In this document: positions 53,178 to 53,742 of the stretch, one piece after another | How positions within the stretch are numbered: the first letter of the stretch is position 1 | How the letters are laid out: the number at the start of each line of letters is the position of its first letter | From: Nitrospira sp. | GTDB lineage: Bacteria; Nitrospirota; Nitrospiria; Nitrospirales; Nitrospiraceae | Assembly (NCBI GenBank): GCA_018242685.1 | Contig: JAFEBM010000031.1 | Span: 1 to 53,742, forward strand | DNA: 53,742 nt | Reading direction: 5' to 3' | The notes under the pieces: generated by a model | Seen by the model: only the letters and a program-made list of their open reading frames with translations | Told to the model about the DNA's origin: nothing | Databases searched by the model: none | Program-made: the position numbers and the translations under genes

Positions 53178-53573
53178 CTAAAACGACGTCGTACCGATAG
53201 CACGGTGAAGTATCCCGCATAGCTCTTCTCGCTTCCACGGTTTGCTCAAGCGAGCATACGCGCATAGAGGCTCCAGGTCCCTATTCGAAGCCGTTAAAAC
53301 AATCACGGGGAGTGAGGGATGAGAAACTTGGAGCTTCTCCAAAATTGAGCAGCCATCTCCGTCAGGCAGTCCGAGATCAAGGAGCACTGCATTGTAGATA
53401 TTCTGTTCAATAGATGAGAAAGCCCGACGACAGGTCTGTACACAGTCCACATGGAATCCTTCGAATTCGAGCAAATCTTGCAACGCCATCGCGATATCAG
53501 GATCATCCTCGACAACCAACAAGGAACGGGCTGTTCTCAGTTTGACCCTAGCGTTCGTATTTACGGCAATCAT
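53178..53573 (-). CDS. Stand-alone response regulator receiver
   Basis: A 131-aa CheY-like receiver with no output domain. The acidic pocket is Asp23-Asp24 (VEDDPD), the phosphoacceptor is Asp66 (VLLDLGLPDG), Thr94 is the signalling residue (VLTAS), and the conserved lysine is Lys111 (LSKPW). The loop between Thr94 and Lys111 is shorter than usual, lacking a few residues before the KP motif. It begins with ATG at 53573 and faces the palindrome at the window edge. Cognate kinase unknown. Confidence 0.8.
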   Translation of the reverse strand: MIAVNTNARVKLRTARSLLVVEDDPDIAMALQDLLEFEGFHVDCVQTCRRAFSSIEQNIYNAVLLDLGLPDGDGCSILEKLQVSHPSLPVIVLTASNRDLEPLCAYARLSKPWKREELCGILHRAIGTTSF

Positions 53574-53688
53574 CTATCCAGTAGGAACAGCAACATTCAT
53601 TCCTTTTCTATCGATCAATAGACGAATGTTGAAGTGATTGATTATTTGACGAGTATTATGGAAACACGCGATTGCGTGGGATGCGGGA

Positions 53689-53718
53689 CTGTATCACTCT
53701 GATACAGCGACTGTATCG
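53689..53718 (+). promoter_or_regulatory. Palindromic operator with third half-site
   Basis: CTGTATCA (53689-53696), CTC, TGATACAG (53700-53707): perfect eight-base arms. After CGA, a third half-site CTGTATCG follows (53711-53718), so half-sites recur with an 11-base period. This looks like a cooperative transcription factor site. The regulated gene would lie beyond the window. Confidence 0.6.
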
Positions 53719-53742
53719 TGAGGTCATGTCAATAGGTGTGTA

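Overview
The window looks like a chromosomal segment of a Gram-negative bacterium. It encodes Pal, LolA, an OprP/OprO-type porin, Slp-like and other lipoproteins, and DacA. Gene content and style (two PCP_red-repeat proteins in a genome stretch without photosynthesis genes, a HisC-pheA-aroF-tyrA-aroA cluster, many GTG/TTG starts, moderately high GC) make a Nitrospira-like member of the Nitrospirota my best guess. That is inference from gene style, not a database match. Several promoters share a TTGAca / TAGnnT pattern.

Region 1 (1-4000) is a small accessory or defence patch. It holds a nuclease-STAND-type ATPase on the minus strand, an antitoxin gene interrupted by an in-frame stop, a complete MNT-HepT (nucleotidyltransferase/HEPN) toxin-antitoxin pair with its own promoter and palindrome, and the decayed remains of a second antitoxin with a ParE-like toxin. 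The two antitoxin remnants are related and flank the MNT-HepT pair.

Region 2 (4000-10450) holds an Mrp-type P-loop ATPase next to a zinc-ribbon/PCP_red protein, two tandem paralogous histidine-rich membrane proteins, yebC, and ruvA - Cys-rich secreted protein - ruvB, with no ruvC between yebC and ruvA.

Region 3 (10500-21500) is a long co-directional run: pheA, hisC-like, aroF, tyrA, aroA, cmk, plsC, rpsA, sppA, an IHF/HU gene and a second PCP_red-repeat protein. It couples aromatic amino acid synthesis to nucleotide, lipid and translation genes, with several start/stop overlaps.

Region 4 (21500-35000) contains a beta-propeller lipoprotein, a small membrane protein - zinc ribbon - DacA group, glutamate dehydrogenase and lipB, an RpoD-like group 2 sigma factor, a slipin/NfeD pair, and a plus-strand operon trmI-SDR-aroE-aroK followed by tRNA-Arg(UCG).

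Region 5 (35000-39950) is gene-poor, with about 1.5 kb carrying only two very small genes. Pal, a PilZ protein, a tiny acidic protein and MsrA follow.

Region 6 (40000-49130) is a phosphate-acquisition island: PstS-like protein, phosphate-type porin, Slp-like lipoprotein, coiled-coil lipoprotein, then pstS-pstC-pstA-pstB-phoU. Direct repeats of 11-nt period that resemble PhoB/PhoP boxes precede both PstS genes. Region 7 (49130-53742) has ftsK-lolA, an Fe(II)/2OG-type oxygenase, a stand-alone receiver domain, and a strong palindromic operator-like site at the window edge.
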